Shown: positions 8,148 through 17,145 of the stretch, in pieces
Layout: every line of letters begins with the position of its first letter
How positions within the stretch are numbered: the first letter of the stretch is position 1
Notes under the pieces: generated by a model
What the model was told of the DNA's origin: nothing
Seen by the model: only the letters and a program-made list of their open reading frames with translations
Databases searched by the model: none
DNA from: Gemmataceae bacterium
Lineage (GTDB): Bacteria > Planctomycetota > Planctomycetia > Gemmatales > Gemmataceae
Reading direction: 5' to 3'
Length of the DNA: 64,000 nt
NCBI GenBank assembly: GCA_019752375.1
Contig: JAIEMG010000045.1
Span: 36,012 to 100,011 of the forward strand
Translations under genes and position numbers: made by a program

Positions 8148-8870
8148 ATGTTCACAACTGAGCAACTCGACTCCGAACCCGAAGTGAATGGCGACGGCGC
8201 GGCACTGGTGCCCAGCACCGCTGCCGAAGACCTGGCCGTTCTCATCGAGCCGCCGAAGTTGGCCATCATGCCTGGCACCGAGAACGCGGTCGTTCGGCCC
8301 AAAGTTCCTGATGCCGAATGGCCACTGACCGACCTTGGTGGTTACGCCAAAGAGCGGCTCACCAGCGCCACGACGAGCATCTTCCAGGCTGGCCGTGCGT
8401 TGAAACTGGCGCGGGATCAGTTCTTAGAAACGCGAGAGTGGACCAAATGGCTGAAAGCGCAGGGAATTCCACGCACGTCGGCCTGGGAAGCCATCGAACT
8501 CTTCGAGAAGGCCAGAGTCGAAGACGCCGTAGCCAATTTGACCCGTAGCGAAGCGCTGAGAAAGTTTGGAGTCCGAAAGGACAGGCAGGCCAAGAATAGC
8601 GAGAATGGGCGAGCGAACGGCGGGCGAATCGAAGCGCTCGCATCTGCTGGGACGACCCCTTCGGGACAGAAGCCACCCAAGGAAGACACGCTCCTACGCT
8701 ACCTAACAATGGTCAGGGATGGCTTAGCAAACCGCTGCGCCGAACGGAAATCCGTTGACTGCCCCAAGAAGGCCAAGAATGCCTGCAAGAAGATGGCAGA
8801 TGAAATCGTTTCCCTTTGTCAACAACTAATCAATGAGGTAGACAGCCATGATCTCCAACAAGCGTCTTAA
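8148..8870 (+). CDS. DUF3102-like element protein upstream of the methyltransferase
   Basis: 240 residues. The segment at about residues 75-125 (AGRALKLARDQFLETREWTKWLKAQGIPRTSAWEAI) has the pattern of DUF3102-type phage and plasmid proteins, in which a helix ahead of a WL motif is followed by an HTH-like segment. The C-terminus has a Cys pair (VDCPKKAKNACKK). The last 23 bases overlap the start of the methyltransferase gene, so the two are translationally coupled. The family match is from memory of the pattern. Role unknown, probably element maintenance or DNA binding. Confidence 0.6.
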   Translation: MFTTEQLDSEPEVNGDGAALVPSTAAEDLAVLIEPPKLAIMPGTENAVVRPKVPDAEWPLTDLGGYAKERLTSATTSIFQAGRALKLARDQFLETREWTKWLKAQGIPRTSAWEAIELFEKARVEDAVANLTRSEALRKFGVRKDRQAKNSENGRANGGRIEALASAGTTPSGQKPPKEDTLLRYLTMVRDGLANRCAERKSVDCPKKAKNACKKMADEIVSLCQQLINEVDSHDLQQAS

Positions 8871-9687
8871 CCAGATTGTCCACTGCGACTGCATCGAAGG
8901 AATTGGGGCCTTGCCCGACGCCTGTATCCCGCTCACCGTCACCAGTCCACCATACGACGCAATGCGAGACTATGGCGGCACCAAGTTCCAGTTCGAGCCG
9001 ATTGCGACGGAGTTGGCCCGCGTCACGATGCCAGGCGGCGTGATCGTCTGGGTCGTGCAGGACCAAATCGTGGACGGCTTTGAGTCGGGCACTTCGGCTC
9101 GCCAGCGGCTCTTCTTTGAAACGGTCGGCATGAACGTCCACGGCACAGTCATCATGGCGATGAAGGGATGCCGTTACCCCCGCAAGCAGCGGTACGGGCA
9201 ACAATTCCACTACGCCTTCGTGCTGAGCAAGGGCAAGCCCCGCGTCGTGAAGGTGCTTCAGGACAAGCCCAACAGCGCCGTGGGGGCTGTGGTGGCCAAC
9301 AGTCGGCGTTTTCGGAACGGCGACTTGACGACCACGATGAAGCCGAAGCGCATCGGTCCTTACGGACTCCGTGGCAACGTCTGGCTCATCGACGCTGGCA
9401 ACGGCAGGACCACCAAGGATCGGTTCGCGTATGAGCATCCCGCCCTGATGCCCGAAGGCATGGCTGAAGATCACATCCTGTCATGGAGTCAGCCTGGCGA
9501 TCTCGTTTTCGACCCGATGTGCGGAGCGGCCACCACCTGCAAGATGGCGCTGCTCAATCATCGCAAGTACCTGGGCATGGAAGTTCACCAGCCGTATTGG
9601 GAACTGGCCTGCAAGCGGATGGAACTGGCCAAGGAAGCACATCAACGGCAAGTGCTGGCCATCCTGCGACAGAAAGCCGCAGGATGA
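8848..9687 (+). CDS. DNA N6-adenine / N4-cytosine methyltransferase
   Basis: A 279-residue methyltransferase of the N6_N4_Mtase family (beta-type motif order). The catalytic motif TSPPY is at residues 32-36, and the SAM-binding motif FDPMCGAATT at about 221-230. It would methylate a short DNA site using S-adenosylmethionine. No restriction endonuclease partner is adjacent, so it is an orphan methyltransferase, as often found on plasmids and phages for evading host restriction. The TSPPY form does not separate A-N6 from C-N4 activity. It is coupled to the upstream DUF3102-like gene. Confidence 0.85.
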   Translation: MISNKRLNQIVHCDCIEGIGALPDACIPLTVTSPPYDAMRDYGGTKFQFEPIATELARVTMPGGVIVWVVQDQIVDGFESGTSARQRLFFETVGMNVHGTVIMAMKGCRYPRKQRYGQQFHYAFVLSKGKPRVVKVLQDKPNSAVGAVVANSRRFRNGDLTTTMKPKRIGPYGLRGNVWLIDAGNGRTTKDRFAYEHPALMPEGMAEDHILSWSQPGDLVFDPMCGAATTCKMALLNHRKYLGMEVHQPYWELACKRMELAKEAHQRQVLAILRQKAAG

Positions 9688-9758
9688 AGCGTTCGGAGCG
9701 CCGAACGAATCGCCCGCACCTCTGAAAACGCCCCCGCTCATTCCAACCGCCCTGAAGT

Positions 9759-9794
9759 AATCGGCCCGATGGTCGGGCCACGGGGATGCTCCGC
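9759..9794 (+). repeat. duplicated leader sequence, copy A
   Basis: This 36-base stretch is nearly identical to 10343-10377. It contains a GCCCGAT/GTCGGGC hairpin followed by a fully conserved CACGGGGATGCTCCGC. Weaker similarity extends about 50 bases further upstream in both places. It lies in the leader of the gene at 9876. Confidence 0.6.
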
Positions 9795-9875
9795 GCCGTC
9801 AGCCCACAACGCACTCGTTGGCACGACGGCTCCTGATTGTTGTTACGGCAAAACACTACCAAAGGAGAAACGCAA

Positions 9876-10253
9876 ATGAAGACCGCGAAGACCAAGACCG
9901 CCAAGCCCAAGAAACTCAAGACTGCCAAGGCCAAGAAGCAGTCGCCTAAACTGCATATTCAGTTCGCGCCAGAAGGGGGCTACACGTCCACCTTCCACCA
10001 CAGCGACGGCAGGAAGACAGTGAAGGTATGCCCGCCGCAAGGAGCGCCAGCGAAGGCCAAGCCGAACTTTGAAAGAAACTACAACCAGCAGTGCAACAAC
10101 CTTGGCTGGTTTCTGCGGACGGTCGCCCAGGTAGACCCCGACGCGGAACTTTCCGACATTCTGATGGACGTTGAGTGCTGGCCCGCCATTCTCGAAGCCA
10201 TGCTGGAAGATCACGGCGAGAACGCCACACTGGCGGACTTCGACCTGGAGTAG
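9876..10253 (+). CDS. lysine-rich N-terminus small protein
   Basis: 125 residues. The first 25 are a KTAK-type lysine/threonine repeat (MKTAKTKTAKPKKLKTAKAK), which suggests nucleic-acid binding. The rest is a mixed alpha/beta domain ending in an acidic helix. AAGGAG sits 9 bases ahead of the ATG and decides this start over the one at 9837. Its leader carries a copy of the duplicated hairpin sequence shared with the next gene. No family is recognised. Confidence 0.65.
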   Translation: MKTAKTKTAKPKKLKTAKAKKQSPKLHIQFAPEGGYTSTFHHSDGRKTVKVCPPQGAPAKAKPNFERNYNQQCNNLGWFLRTVAQVDPDAELSDILMDVECWPAILEAMLEDHGENATLADFDLE

Positions 10254-10342
10254 AGCGCCCATCAACGGCTGATTCGTCCACCGCCCAGGCGAATCAGCCG
10301 CGCATCTGAAACCACTTCGCACTTCCCCGACTCCGAGACAAC

Positions 10343-10377
10343 AATCGCCCGATAATCGGGCCACGGGGATGCTCCGC
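10343..10377 (+). repeat. duplicated leader sequence, copy B
   Basis: Second copy of the leader at 9759-9794, with a perfect GCCCGAT/ATCGGGC hairpin and the same CACGGGGATGCTCCGC tail. It ends 34 bases before the start at 10412. Both copies precede same-direction genes, which fits a shared 5' regulatory RNA element or a recent duplication. Confidence 0.6.
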
Positions 10378-10411
10378 ACTTTGACAGAACACAAACTGGG
10401 AGAACGACCTG

Positions 10412-11521
10412 ATGAACAGCACGATGATTGCCGAGAAACGGCAGAAGCGACAGCAGAAGGTAAACGCCAAGCGAAAACACCAGGAACAGGTCCGCAAGGC
10501 GGCCCGCTACCCCTTGTTCGCGTTCGAGCCGAACGACGCGCCGCCCGCTTTCGTCGCGGCGGTGCGGGAAGCCGTGGCCACGATCAACTTCGATGACCGA
10601 GCCGTGTTCGCTGCGTGGGAGCGGTCGGTCTACCAGGAAGTCAGGCGGGCAGGCTGGCACTCGGCTTCACGCTTTTTCGCCGCGCTGGAAAAGGCGGAGC
10701 ATCCGCAGGCCACCGTCGCCCTGGTCGCCTTCTACGGGCACCTGGGCCAAGAAGTCTTCCGTCGCATCCCCGAAGCCGTGCTGCTCCAGTACATCCCGAT
10801 CAACGACGTGCAGTTCTTGCCTGACGGCCAGGTAATTCGGGCCATCTTCCGCTCGCTGCGGCGGGCCAAGGGGCCGCACGGCACGGTGTACTACTCGCGG
10901 CACCAGCCGACCGTCCTGGTGGATGGCGAAAAGAAAGTCGTCGCCTTCTCGATCCACGCCATCCAGCGCATTTGTGATCGGGTCTACCCCCGTTGGCGGA
11001 ACTACCTGGCCTTGGGGGACGCCTTCGGCCTGTTTGACGAGTGCCAGGAGTTCGAGACGTGCGACCTCCACGGCGGTCAGGTCGGCTTCACCTTCTTCGA
11101 GAACTGTGCCAAAGGCTTTTGGAACGAAGCGGTAGCCCAGGAAATCCTGGGGTCCGACTTCCGCGAAGACCAAAACTACGCGGTGCGGGTCGGCTACTGC
11201 CCCGCCGAGGTGGAAGGGAATTTCATCAAGGCCAAGACGTTTCTCTGCCCTGGCTATGGGAACACGCCCGAATTCACCGCCATCCTGCGGTCGGGGCTTC
11301 CCTACGCCGAGAAGCAGGCGCTCATCGAGCAATCCAGGTCGCTCGACGCACAAACCATATGGACCAACCACGATTGTTCGCTGCTCAAGTGGTTCCACGA
11401 CCACGGCGTACCCCAGGTGGTTGGCCCCATACTTCACTCGGATGCCGTGACAGTGATGTTCCTGCCTGGGAATGCCGCTAATATGTCGCTTATTGCTTCA
11501 GCAGTTCGCGTTCCCCACTGA
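10412..11521 (+). CDS. hypothetical protein of the mobile element
   Basis: 369 residues with no family recognised. The N-terminus is basic and helical (EKRQKRQQKVNAKRKHQEQ), and the body is mixed with several aromatic-rich stretches. It has isolated Cys residues (C near ECQEFETCDLHGG, FLCPGYGN, NHDCSLLKW) but no clear metal motif. GGGAG lies upstream of the ATG. Its last 88 bases overlap the 3' end of the convergent nuclease gene, so either both proteins share this DNA or one has lost its original stop. Confidence 0.6.
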   Translation: MNSTMIAEKRQKRQQKVNAKRKHQEQVRKAARYPLFAFEPNDAPPAFVAAVREAVATINFDDRAVFAAWERSVYQEVRRAGWHSASRFFAALEKAEHPQATVALVAFYGHLGQEVFRRIPEAVLLQYIPINDVQFLPDGQVIRAIFRSLRRAKGPHGTVYYSRHQPTVLVDGEKKVVAFSIHAIQRICDRVYPRWRNYLALGDAFGLFDECQEFETCDLHGGQVGFTFFENCAKGFWNEAVAQEILGSDFREDQNYAVRVGYCPAEVEGNFIKAKTFLCPGYGNTPEFTAILRSGLPYAEKQALIEQSRSLDAQTIWTNHDCSLLKWFHDHGVPQVVGPILHSDAVTVMFLPGNAANMSLIASAVRVPH

Positions 11522-12483
11522 TTTGAAAGGGCGTAGGTGTTTTCAGCGGTCTTTATCAGGTCTTCGTCGGCCAAGAACCAGCGAGTCTCGTCAAGCCCAT
11601 CGTCGGTCTGCTGGAGTCGCTCCACGAACTGTTGACCAGTAAGGAGTCCATTAGCCATGCGAAATAACCGTTGGTTCGGTCGCCAGGAAATAGCCTCGGC
11701 GATCTGCTGCGGCGTTACACCTGAGCCGCACAAGTGCTTCACTATCAACAGCATCGCGTTACGTTTGTATTGACGCTCGTAAGTCTTTCCAGCAATGGAA
11801 ACATCGAATCTTGTCAAATCCTTGGAGGAAGTACGGGCTTCCCTTTCTCGCTGCTGCTTTTCTTTGATCTGCACCTGGAACTCCTGGGCCTCTGGGAGTG
11901 GAATGATCGACTGAATATCGACCAGAACCCTCCCGTTGTCCTTGTAGGGCTTGATGCGGACGCAACGTATGTCCAACCCGTGATCGTTGAGCCAGAGTAC
12001 CGCTGTCGTCAGTTCCTTGGAAAACTCTGCGGAGGCCAGCACGATCCGAACGTCCTGGGCAAAGCTGTCTTCGTTCGGGTCATCCCGCCCAAGGAATTGC
12101 AGGATAGAACTTCGCGGATCAAGGTTGCTGTTAATTTTCTTGAGGTACGCCCCGTAGACTTCAATGACCTTCTCGAAGGTCATCGTTGAAACCATCGCAG
12201 CGTAGCGAATGGCCTGCAAGTCCATGTGCCCGCCATCTTCTGTCCTTTTAAGTTCGATGACTACCAAGTTGGCGTCTTTGTCCAGCCCCAGCAGGTCGAT
12301 GCGGCGCTTGGCGTCTTCCCACTCACCGAATTCTTCTGCAATGACTAGCGTTTCGGGGGAGATAATCTCGATCTGGCTGCGAAGGAGGCGTTGAAGGTCG
12401 GCGCGTTCCTTGATGCCTGCCTCGCTGAATGACGTTTCGGCAATCTTGCGAATCTGATCGGTAGCGATTTCGTAGATGGGCAT
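11434..12483 (-). CDS. PD-(D/E)XK nuclease, NucS/DUF91-like
   Basis: 349 residues. RRIDLLGLD followed about 6 residues later by VVIELKR is the PD-(D/E)XK catalytic pattern (D...ELK), and QAIRYAAMVS supplies the usual downstream Q/Y helix. This resembles NucS/DUF91-type endonuclease domains. The C-terminal half is helical and ends with a conserved-looking ALSNQWG stretch. AAGGGA before the ATG at 12483 sets the start. It sits beside the reverse transcriptase and methyltransferase genes, so a role in DNA restriction or defence is plausible. Substrate is unknown. Confidence 0.7.
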   Translation of the reverse strand: MPIYEIATDQIRKIAETSFSEAGIKERADLQRLLRSQIEIISPETLVIAEEFGEWEDAKRRIDLLGLDKDANLVVIELKRTEDGGHMDLQAIRYAAMVSTMTFEKVIEVYGAYLKKINSNLDPRSSILQFLGRDDPNEDSFAQDVRIVLASAEFSKELTTAVLWLNDHGLDIRCVRIKPYKDNGRVLVDIQSIIPLPEAQEFQVQIKEKQQREREARTSSKDLTRFDVSIAGKTYERQYKRNAMLLIVKHLCGSGVTPQQIAEAISWRPNQRLFRMANGLLTGQQFVERLQQTDDGLDETRWFLADEDLIKTAENTYALSNQWGTRTAEAISDILAAFPGRNITVTASE

Positions 12484-12612
12484 GATCGTTCCCTTGCTGC
12501 GATGACTGCCACTCTCTCCAGTCGAACCATCGTGGCAGTCTACCTTTGCGGCAACTGGTCCGTCAAGGACGGCAGCGGGGAACGGGCTTGTGATGAGGCG
12601 TGGGAACGAAAT

Positions 12613-12645
12613 AGCCCCGCCCAACCAGGACGGCCAGGCGGGGCT
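12613..12645. terminator. GC-rich stem-loop
   Basis: AGCCCCGCC and GGCGGGGCT form a perfect 9-bp stem in the gap between the nuclease start and the SEC-C gene end. No T-run follows closely on either strand. It may act as a weak or factor-dependent terminator for the leftward reverse transcriptase unit. Confidence 0.4.
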
Positions 12646-12685
12646 TCACGTCATTCCCTGAAAGTAGTGCCCGCGATTCCCGCCG

Positions 12686-12853
12686 TCAAAAGCAGCCCGT
12701 GTTGCGGCAGCACTTCTTGAACCGCCTGCCCGAACCGCATGGGCACAGGTCATCGCGGCCCAGCTTTTCGGTCAGTTCCTTGGTGCCGTGGACGAGGCGC
12801 ACGCCTCGTTTCACCCGCGTCTCGCTGGGGAACCCGCGTCGGCGCTTGCTCAT
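12686..12853 (-). CDS. SEC-C motif small protein
   Basis: 55 residues ending in [16 protein letters not shown], the SEC-C zinc-binding motif (CxCx8CC) found at the end of SecA and in many nuclease-associated proteins. The N-terminus is basic. The upstream reading frame looks non-coding, so the start at 12853 is preferred, although its ribosome site is weak. It lies just downstream of the reverse transcriptase gene on the same strand. Partner and function are unknown. Confidence 0.55.
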   Translation of the reverse strand: MSKRRRGFPSETRVKRGVRLVHGTKELTEKLGRDDLCPCGSGRRFKKCCRNTGCF

Positions 12854-12969
12854 CGTCTCGAAAAAAACGGCTGGTCGGCCTGGTCCTGGTGATCCATGAT
12901 CCACCGCCTTTCTGGATTCGGGGCGAGTCCTGGGGTGGGACACTACGGGGGTGGGAGGGGTTCGTGGCG

Positions 12970-14877
12970 TCACGCGCGAGTTTCGATATTCTTCTGGCCT
13001 GGACGATAAACAGACAGTCCTGCGCTCGATGCCGTCAATCTCGTCAGCCGCGATTTGAGAAGGGGCCGTCGAGCCGTTTCGCAGGCGAGCATTGCCTTTT
13101 CCACGAATCGTTGCCTTACTTGCGCACTTCGGCACTTCGCCAACACTTCTAGTTCGTAAAGCCGATCAATCATCACCTCGTCGGTGATATTATCGAAGAG
13201 GTTGTTAAGATGCTCAATGGCTCGCGCCTCTTCAAATAACAGGCTGTGGAGGAAACGCCCGATCCTGTTCAACCGTGGATCGGAGGCGAACACAAGTCCT
13301 CGCACCACAGGCTCAAGCGAGTCTCGGTTCAGTTGAGATAACGGATGGACCAAAGCACGTTTTACTTCGGTGCCTCGTTCCTTGTTGTAGAGTCGCAAAA
13401 GCCAAGCAAGTTCCCGATTACCAAGCGGTTTAAGGGCCAACAACAGAGCCGCTTGCTGGCGCACATACCAATGCGCGGTCTTGCTCTTCAGCCGCGACTT
13501 CGCCTGCTCCCATCCTTGCGAGGGGATGTTACGCATGTAGCGCAATGTCATCAAAAGATGTGCCTCTTGATAGGGGAATAGCTCATCGGGTCGTGATAAC
13601 AGGCGACCCAACCGCGTGCTTATGCGTGAACGGTTGCCGTCCTGAACCCGTAAATAGCGAACGGCACTATTCAGGAGGCGGGAATCGGGATTGCGGTCTA
13701 ACTGGTCGAGTACAGGGGAGACGATAGTGGAACTCCGCAGCGTCGTGAACGCCGTAATCAAACGCCGAAACAGACGAAGCTCCTTGTCGCGGATCACTCC
13801 TTTGCGACCTCGCAGTTGACGGTACACTTCCTTCAGGGAGTCAATGAATTCTGCACGCTTCCCAGCGGTCACGTTCTTGTTCTTCTGGATGGCCTTGATG
13901 AGGTTATTCGTGCGGTCAAGCCGCTCGTCAAATAGCTCCGCATGGATTTCGCCTTCCTCAAAGATGCGGGTCTTCGATCCCTGAATGTTGAGTCGCAGTC
14001 CGCGCAAGTGGTCATTCATCAGGAACAGAGCTTCGCGGGCGGTCGCCCGATCCTTTGCAAGCACCTTCACGTCATCCATGTAGCGAAGGTACTTAACGTC
14101 CTTGCGCCGAGCAAACGCCGCAAATGCCTGATCGAGTGGAAGCAGGTAGATGTTGCCAAGGAAGCTGCTCATCCCATTTCCCTGCGGAATGCCTCGCGGC
14201 GCGGGGGAACCGTGCAGCGTGGGCCAAGTCCAATACTCCAAGAGGCCAATGAGGAAATTCACCAGGCGTGGCTGGCGCGGTAGATGTTGAAGAAGAAGGT
14301 CACGGAGCAAGCCGAGATCAACGTTTTCAAAGTAGGCGACAATATCCGAGGAAACAAGAAAACGGTAGCCTTCCTTTTCGTAAGCGGTTTCAAGGCTAGC
14401 AAGAAACTCAGGCCAAAGTGCGTACCACGGTTCCACAAGTTCCAGTTCACGTTGGATCGTCTTCCGCTTTAGAAACGGAAATGAAAGCAGTTCGTGATCG
14501 TGGAACAAATCGTCCCGTTTAGCCTGGGGCTTGACACGCCAGGAGTAAACTGCTTCGGGAAGCTTTTTGTCGAGCGGTGGGGCAATGAGGCAAGCGATTG
14601 CAAACAGTACGATCTTATCTTCTATCGACACGACCGTTCCAGGCCGTACTGACAGCGTGGACTTCGGTACGTCGATCAGCAAGAGCGGATTGGGGTGGTA
14701 GCTTCCACGGGCCAGGCTCTCAGAGAGATGCGATAGATGCTCCTCAAGACGGAAGGCGAAGTCGGAGAAACGAAAGGGATCGAACATGAAATCGGTGCGC
14801 GAGTCATTGCGTGCGAGATGCCATGCCCGCCGCAGCAGGTTCGGATGGGACAATTTCTGGTAGAGGTCGGCGGTCAC
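12970..14877 (-). CDS. reverse transcriptase of the Abi / unknown-group type
   Basis: 635 residues. The N-terminal half is an RNA-directed polymerase: motif A in [13 protein letters not shown] (residues 175-187), motif B in [15 protein letters not shown] (228-242) and the YMDD active site at 266-269. The roughly 300-residue C-terminus is helical and HEAT-like, without the maturase (X) domain or HNH domain of group II intron enzymes and without a visible retron RNA. This layout matches the Abi/UG reverse transcriptases, many of which act in phage defence. A SEC-C gene and a PD-(D/E)XK nuclease lie next to it. Exact subgroup and defence role are inference. Confidence 0.8.
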   Translation of the reverse strand: MTADLYQKLSHPNLLRRAWHLARNDSRTDFMFDPFRFSDFAFRLEEHLSHLSESLARGSYHPNPLLLIDVPKSTLSVRPGTVVSIEDKIVLFAIACLIAPPLDKKLPEAVYSWRVKPQAKRDDLFHDHELLSFPFLKRKTIQRELELVEPWYALWPEFLASLETAYEKEGYRFLVSSDIVAYFENVDLGLLRDLLLQHLPRQPRLVNFLIGLLEYWTWPTLHGSPAPRGIPQGNGMSSFLGNIYLLPLDQAFAAFARRKDVKYLRYMDDVKVLAKDRATAREALFLMNDHLRGLRLNIQGSKTRIFEEGEIHAELFDERLDRTNNLIKAIQKNKNVTAGKRAEFIDSLKEVYRQLRGRKGVIRDKELRLFRRLITAFTTLRSSTIVSPVLDQLDRNPDSRLLNSAVRYLRVQDGNRSRISTRLGRLLSRPDELFPYQEAHLLMTLRYMRNIPSQGWEQAKSRLKSKTAHWYVRQQAALLLALKPLGNRELAWLLRLYNKERGTEVKRALVHPLSQLNRDSLEPVVRGLVFASDPRLNRIGRFLHSLLFEEARAIEHLNNLFDNITDEVMIDRLYELEVLAKCRSAQVRQRFVEKAMLACETARRPLLKSRLTRLTASSAGLSVYRPGQKNIETRA

Positions 14878-15100
14878 GAATCACCTTAGAGGTGCTGCTC
14901 TCGGCGTCTGTACTGACCGTGAGGTAGTAGAGCGTGCGGCAGGTGACATCGACCGTTCTGCTGCTGCATTCCTGCCCACACTCGGCCCAGGTGAGGCGGT
15001 CGTAATCGGAGTCGATATTCCCATACCCCTTTCCATCCAGATTCGCCAACCGTTTCACAAGCCCGACTCTCAAGGCCCCAATTATCAGACGTACTGGTCA

Positions 15101-15352
15101 TTGCCGAAGTCACTCACCAAGAGTCAGCCTTGCTCTTTGGCGGATGTCGTGGTGACACTGATTGAGTGTGGTGACGGAAAGTACCGCCTCCCAAACGGCG
15201 AAGAGAAAACTGGCCCGACAGCACGAATTCAGTTGGACGGTGAGAGTCGCACTGTAGGACAGGCGAGTGTCGTTACCGTTGGTGACTCGGAGTGGGAAAT
15301 CCAAGACATCAATGTCAAGCAATGCATTGTCACCTGGAAACGAGTCTCGTAA
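15101..15352 (+). CDS. small beta-rich hypothetical protein
   Basis: 83 residues. The body (ADVVVTLIECGDGKYRLPNG, then repeated beta strands ending in VTWKRVS) reads like a small barrel. Coding is plausible from its composition, but the start is uncertain because no good ribosome site is seen. It lies between the divergent reverse transcriptase and the RibK-like gene, just before the latter's start. Confidence 0.45.
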   Translation: MPKSLTKSQPCSLADVVVTLIECGDGKYRLPNGEEKTGPTARIQLDGESRTVGQASVVTVGDSEWEIQDINVKQCIVTWKRVS

Positions 15353-15368
15353 TGGTGTAAGAAGCAAT

Positions 15369-16271
15369 ATGAGCGCGGCTGGTTGGAGAATCAACCGAAT
15401 GCGCAAGCTCGAATTCATTGGAAAAGTGCGAGTCGGTTTGGGCAAGTTCGGCAAGGAACTGACCGTTCCTGGCCGCGACAGTCTGCTTGTTGCTCCCGAA
15501 GACTGGCCGAAGACGCTTGCTCCAGGCACGCTGAACGTTCTCATCAGCCATGAAGGGTTTCCAAGAGACTTCGATAGTCTCGGTGCAGGGGATCGTCTGA
15601 AAAAGTTCGATGAGGGGAAGTTCAGGCCCGCCTTCGTGATACCCCAGCGGTTGATCGCGGGGAACACGCTGAAGCCCAGGCCAGACCAGCCCACACGGGG
15701 ATTCGCCCAGGTATGGCGGGCAGAACTTCAGGTGGTTTCCACCTGTGCTAAGGCGAAGTGCTGGATGCTGCGGCGGATCGGCTCAAGCATTGCAGCGCAG
15801 ATCGAACTTGTGGCCGAGGACCATCTGCGAAGCCGTTTGAACCTCTTCGATGGCGCGGAGGTCAAGGTGACGGTGTTCGAGGCTGAACCCGCGAAACTGC
15901 CGACGCCCGACGCCATCCTCACCAACCAGTGTGAAGCCGCCCGTGGCATTCTGGATGAGTTCGGCACCGAAAAGGCGCTGGGCTACCTGATCGGGGAGAA
16001 GTTCCTGAACTTCTTGGAAGTGGCCGAAACCGATCAGGACTTCCGAGCAGCCATTCCCGCCTTCGTAGCCGAGATCAAGGACATTTTCGACTCCTACCAG
16101 CTTGCCGACTTCTTCGGCACTCCCCGCCGCCTGGGTGCCTTGGGACATGCTTCCAGCGAAGAGGGCCACAAGTTGCTCCGCGACCAGCTTGACGATGACA
16201 TGCGACTGCGGGAAGATGCCCGCAACTTGACTCTGTTCGAGTGGGCCAGGGAATTGCTGCTGGACGAATAA
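15369..16271 (+). CDS. RibK / DUF120-like domain protein with helical C-terminus
   Basis: 301 residues. Residues 12-172 follow the pattern of archaeal CTP-dependent riboflavin kinase (RibK, DUF120): GKVRVGLGKFG near the start, APGTLNV at 51-57, and IELVAEDHLRSRLNLFDGAEV at about 135-165, equivalent to the EIIAP-LR-L-DG segment. That enzyme makes FMN from riboflavin and CTP; whether this protein keeps activity cannot be judged. The last 130 residues are helical and unrecognised. Riboflavin kinases of this type are unusual in bacteria, and here it sits beside a reverse transcriptase on a mobile element. Confidence 0.6.
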   Translation: MSAAGWRINRMRKLEFIGKVRVGLGKFGKELTVPGRDSLLVAPEDWPKTLAPGTLNVLISHEGFPRDFDSLGAGDRLKKFDEGKFRPAFVIPQRLIAGNTLKPRPDQPTRGFAQVWRAELQVVSTCAKAKCWMLRRIGSSIAAQIELVAEDHLRSRLNLFDGAEVKVTVFEAEPAKLPTPDAILTNQCEAARGILDEFGTEKALGYLIGEKFLNFLEVAETDQDFRAAIPAFVAEIKDIFDSYQLADFFGTPRRLGALGHASSEEGHKLLRDQLDDDMRLREDARNLTLFEWARELLLDE

Positions 16272-16282
16272 AGGAACGGCCA

Positions 16283-16396
16283 ATGGACCCCGACACCTTC
16301 AACACGGTCGATCCCAACCTGGATGGGCTGGCTGAGCTTGCCGACAAGCACCTGGCCGACCCAGAGTTTCGTCGGCTGCTGGGTGAACTCAGCTAG
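16283..16396 (+). CDS. very short protein after the RibK-like gene
   Basis: 37 residues (MDPDTFNTVDPNLDGLAELA...), with AAAGGA 7 bases before the ATG and only 11 bases after the upstream stop. The composition is acidic and helical. The strong ribosome site and operon position support translation. It could also be the N-terminal remnant of a longer gene, since the following 140 bases hold no continuing frame. Confidence 0.4.
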   Translation: MDPDTFNTVDPNLDGLAELADKHLADPEFRRLLGELS

Positions 16397-16539
16397 GTCG
16401 TGGGAGAACGATTCGGTGTGACCATCAACCTGACCGTCGAAGTCTGTGACACCACGGGCGAGCGGTCCTTGCCGTGGCTCACCACGGGGTGTACAAGTGG
16501 GACAATGCCTCCACCTTTCTAGGTTGAGCGGAGCTACGA

Positions 16540-17043
16540 ATGGAAACCACCTGGTACGTCTTGCTGGGCCTTGCCGCGTCCTCATTCGTGTTAGGTACTA
16601 TCCTTTGGATCACGAATAAGCGTGCCAGCGACAGAATGCACTACCAAGCTTCAAGCATGGCTGGGGGAAGCATTGGCTCCAGATTGTCGAATCCGTTCGA
16701 CAATGGCGGCTGTTGCTGCCTCATGTTCTCATTCCATGTCGGCACGGTGGCGCTCCTCTGCTATCTATTCTTGTGGCTGGAGTCGCCCTTGGGTTTCTAC
16801 ATATCGTTAGCGGCGGGATACTGTGTGGGAATGATCTTGCTTTGGATTGCTGCTGGGGCTGATAGTATCGGGGCGACAATATGTGGCATATGCAATGCCG
16901 TCGTGCTTATCGTGGCACTTCCCATGCTCGTATTTGGCGGCTTCACGCTTCGTGTTATCGGGGCAATCATACTTACTGCGGGAGTTGTCTTTATTGCCGT
17001 CATAATGTTCATGTGTGCAAGCAATACCCAATATCGCACCTAA
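16540..17043 (+). CDS. multi-pass membrane protein
   Basis: 167 residues with about five hydrophobic segments: one at the N-terminus (VLLGLAASSFVLGTILWI), one near FHVGTVALLCYLFLWL, and three in the C-terminal half. A GGCCC cluster lies in the loop between the first two. Codon use is more AT-rich than in flanking genes, suggesting recent acquisition. A weak GGAG precedes the ATG. No family is recognised. Confidence 0.5.
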   Translation: METTWYVLLGLAASSFVLGTILWITNKRASDRMHYQASSMAGGSIGSRLSNPFDNGGCCCLMFSFHVGTVALLCYLFLWLESPLGFYISLAAGYCVGMILLWIAAGADSIGATICGICNAVVLIVALPMLVFGGFTLRVIGAIILTAGVVFIAVIMFMCASNTQYRT

Positions 17044-17145
17044 CTTACGCCACCGTAAACGTCGGTCTGTGAAGGACTCGCATTCTTGGCTGATAAGACG
17101 CAGGAACAGGGCGTTCCCGCCCGTGATCCCGAATTCTGTGACGCC

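Noticed and set aside
12970..14877. Group II intron maturase or retron
   Set aside because: No X or HNH domain, no intron structure and no msr/msd-like RNA could be seen.
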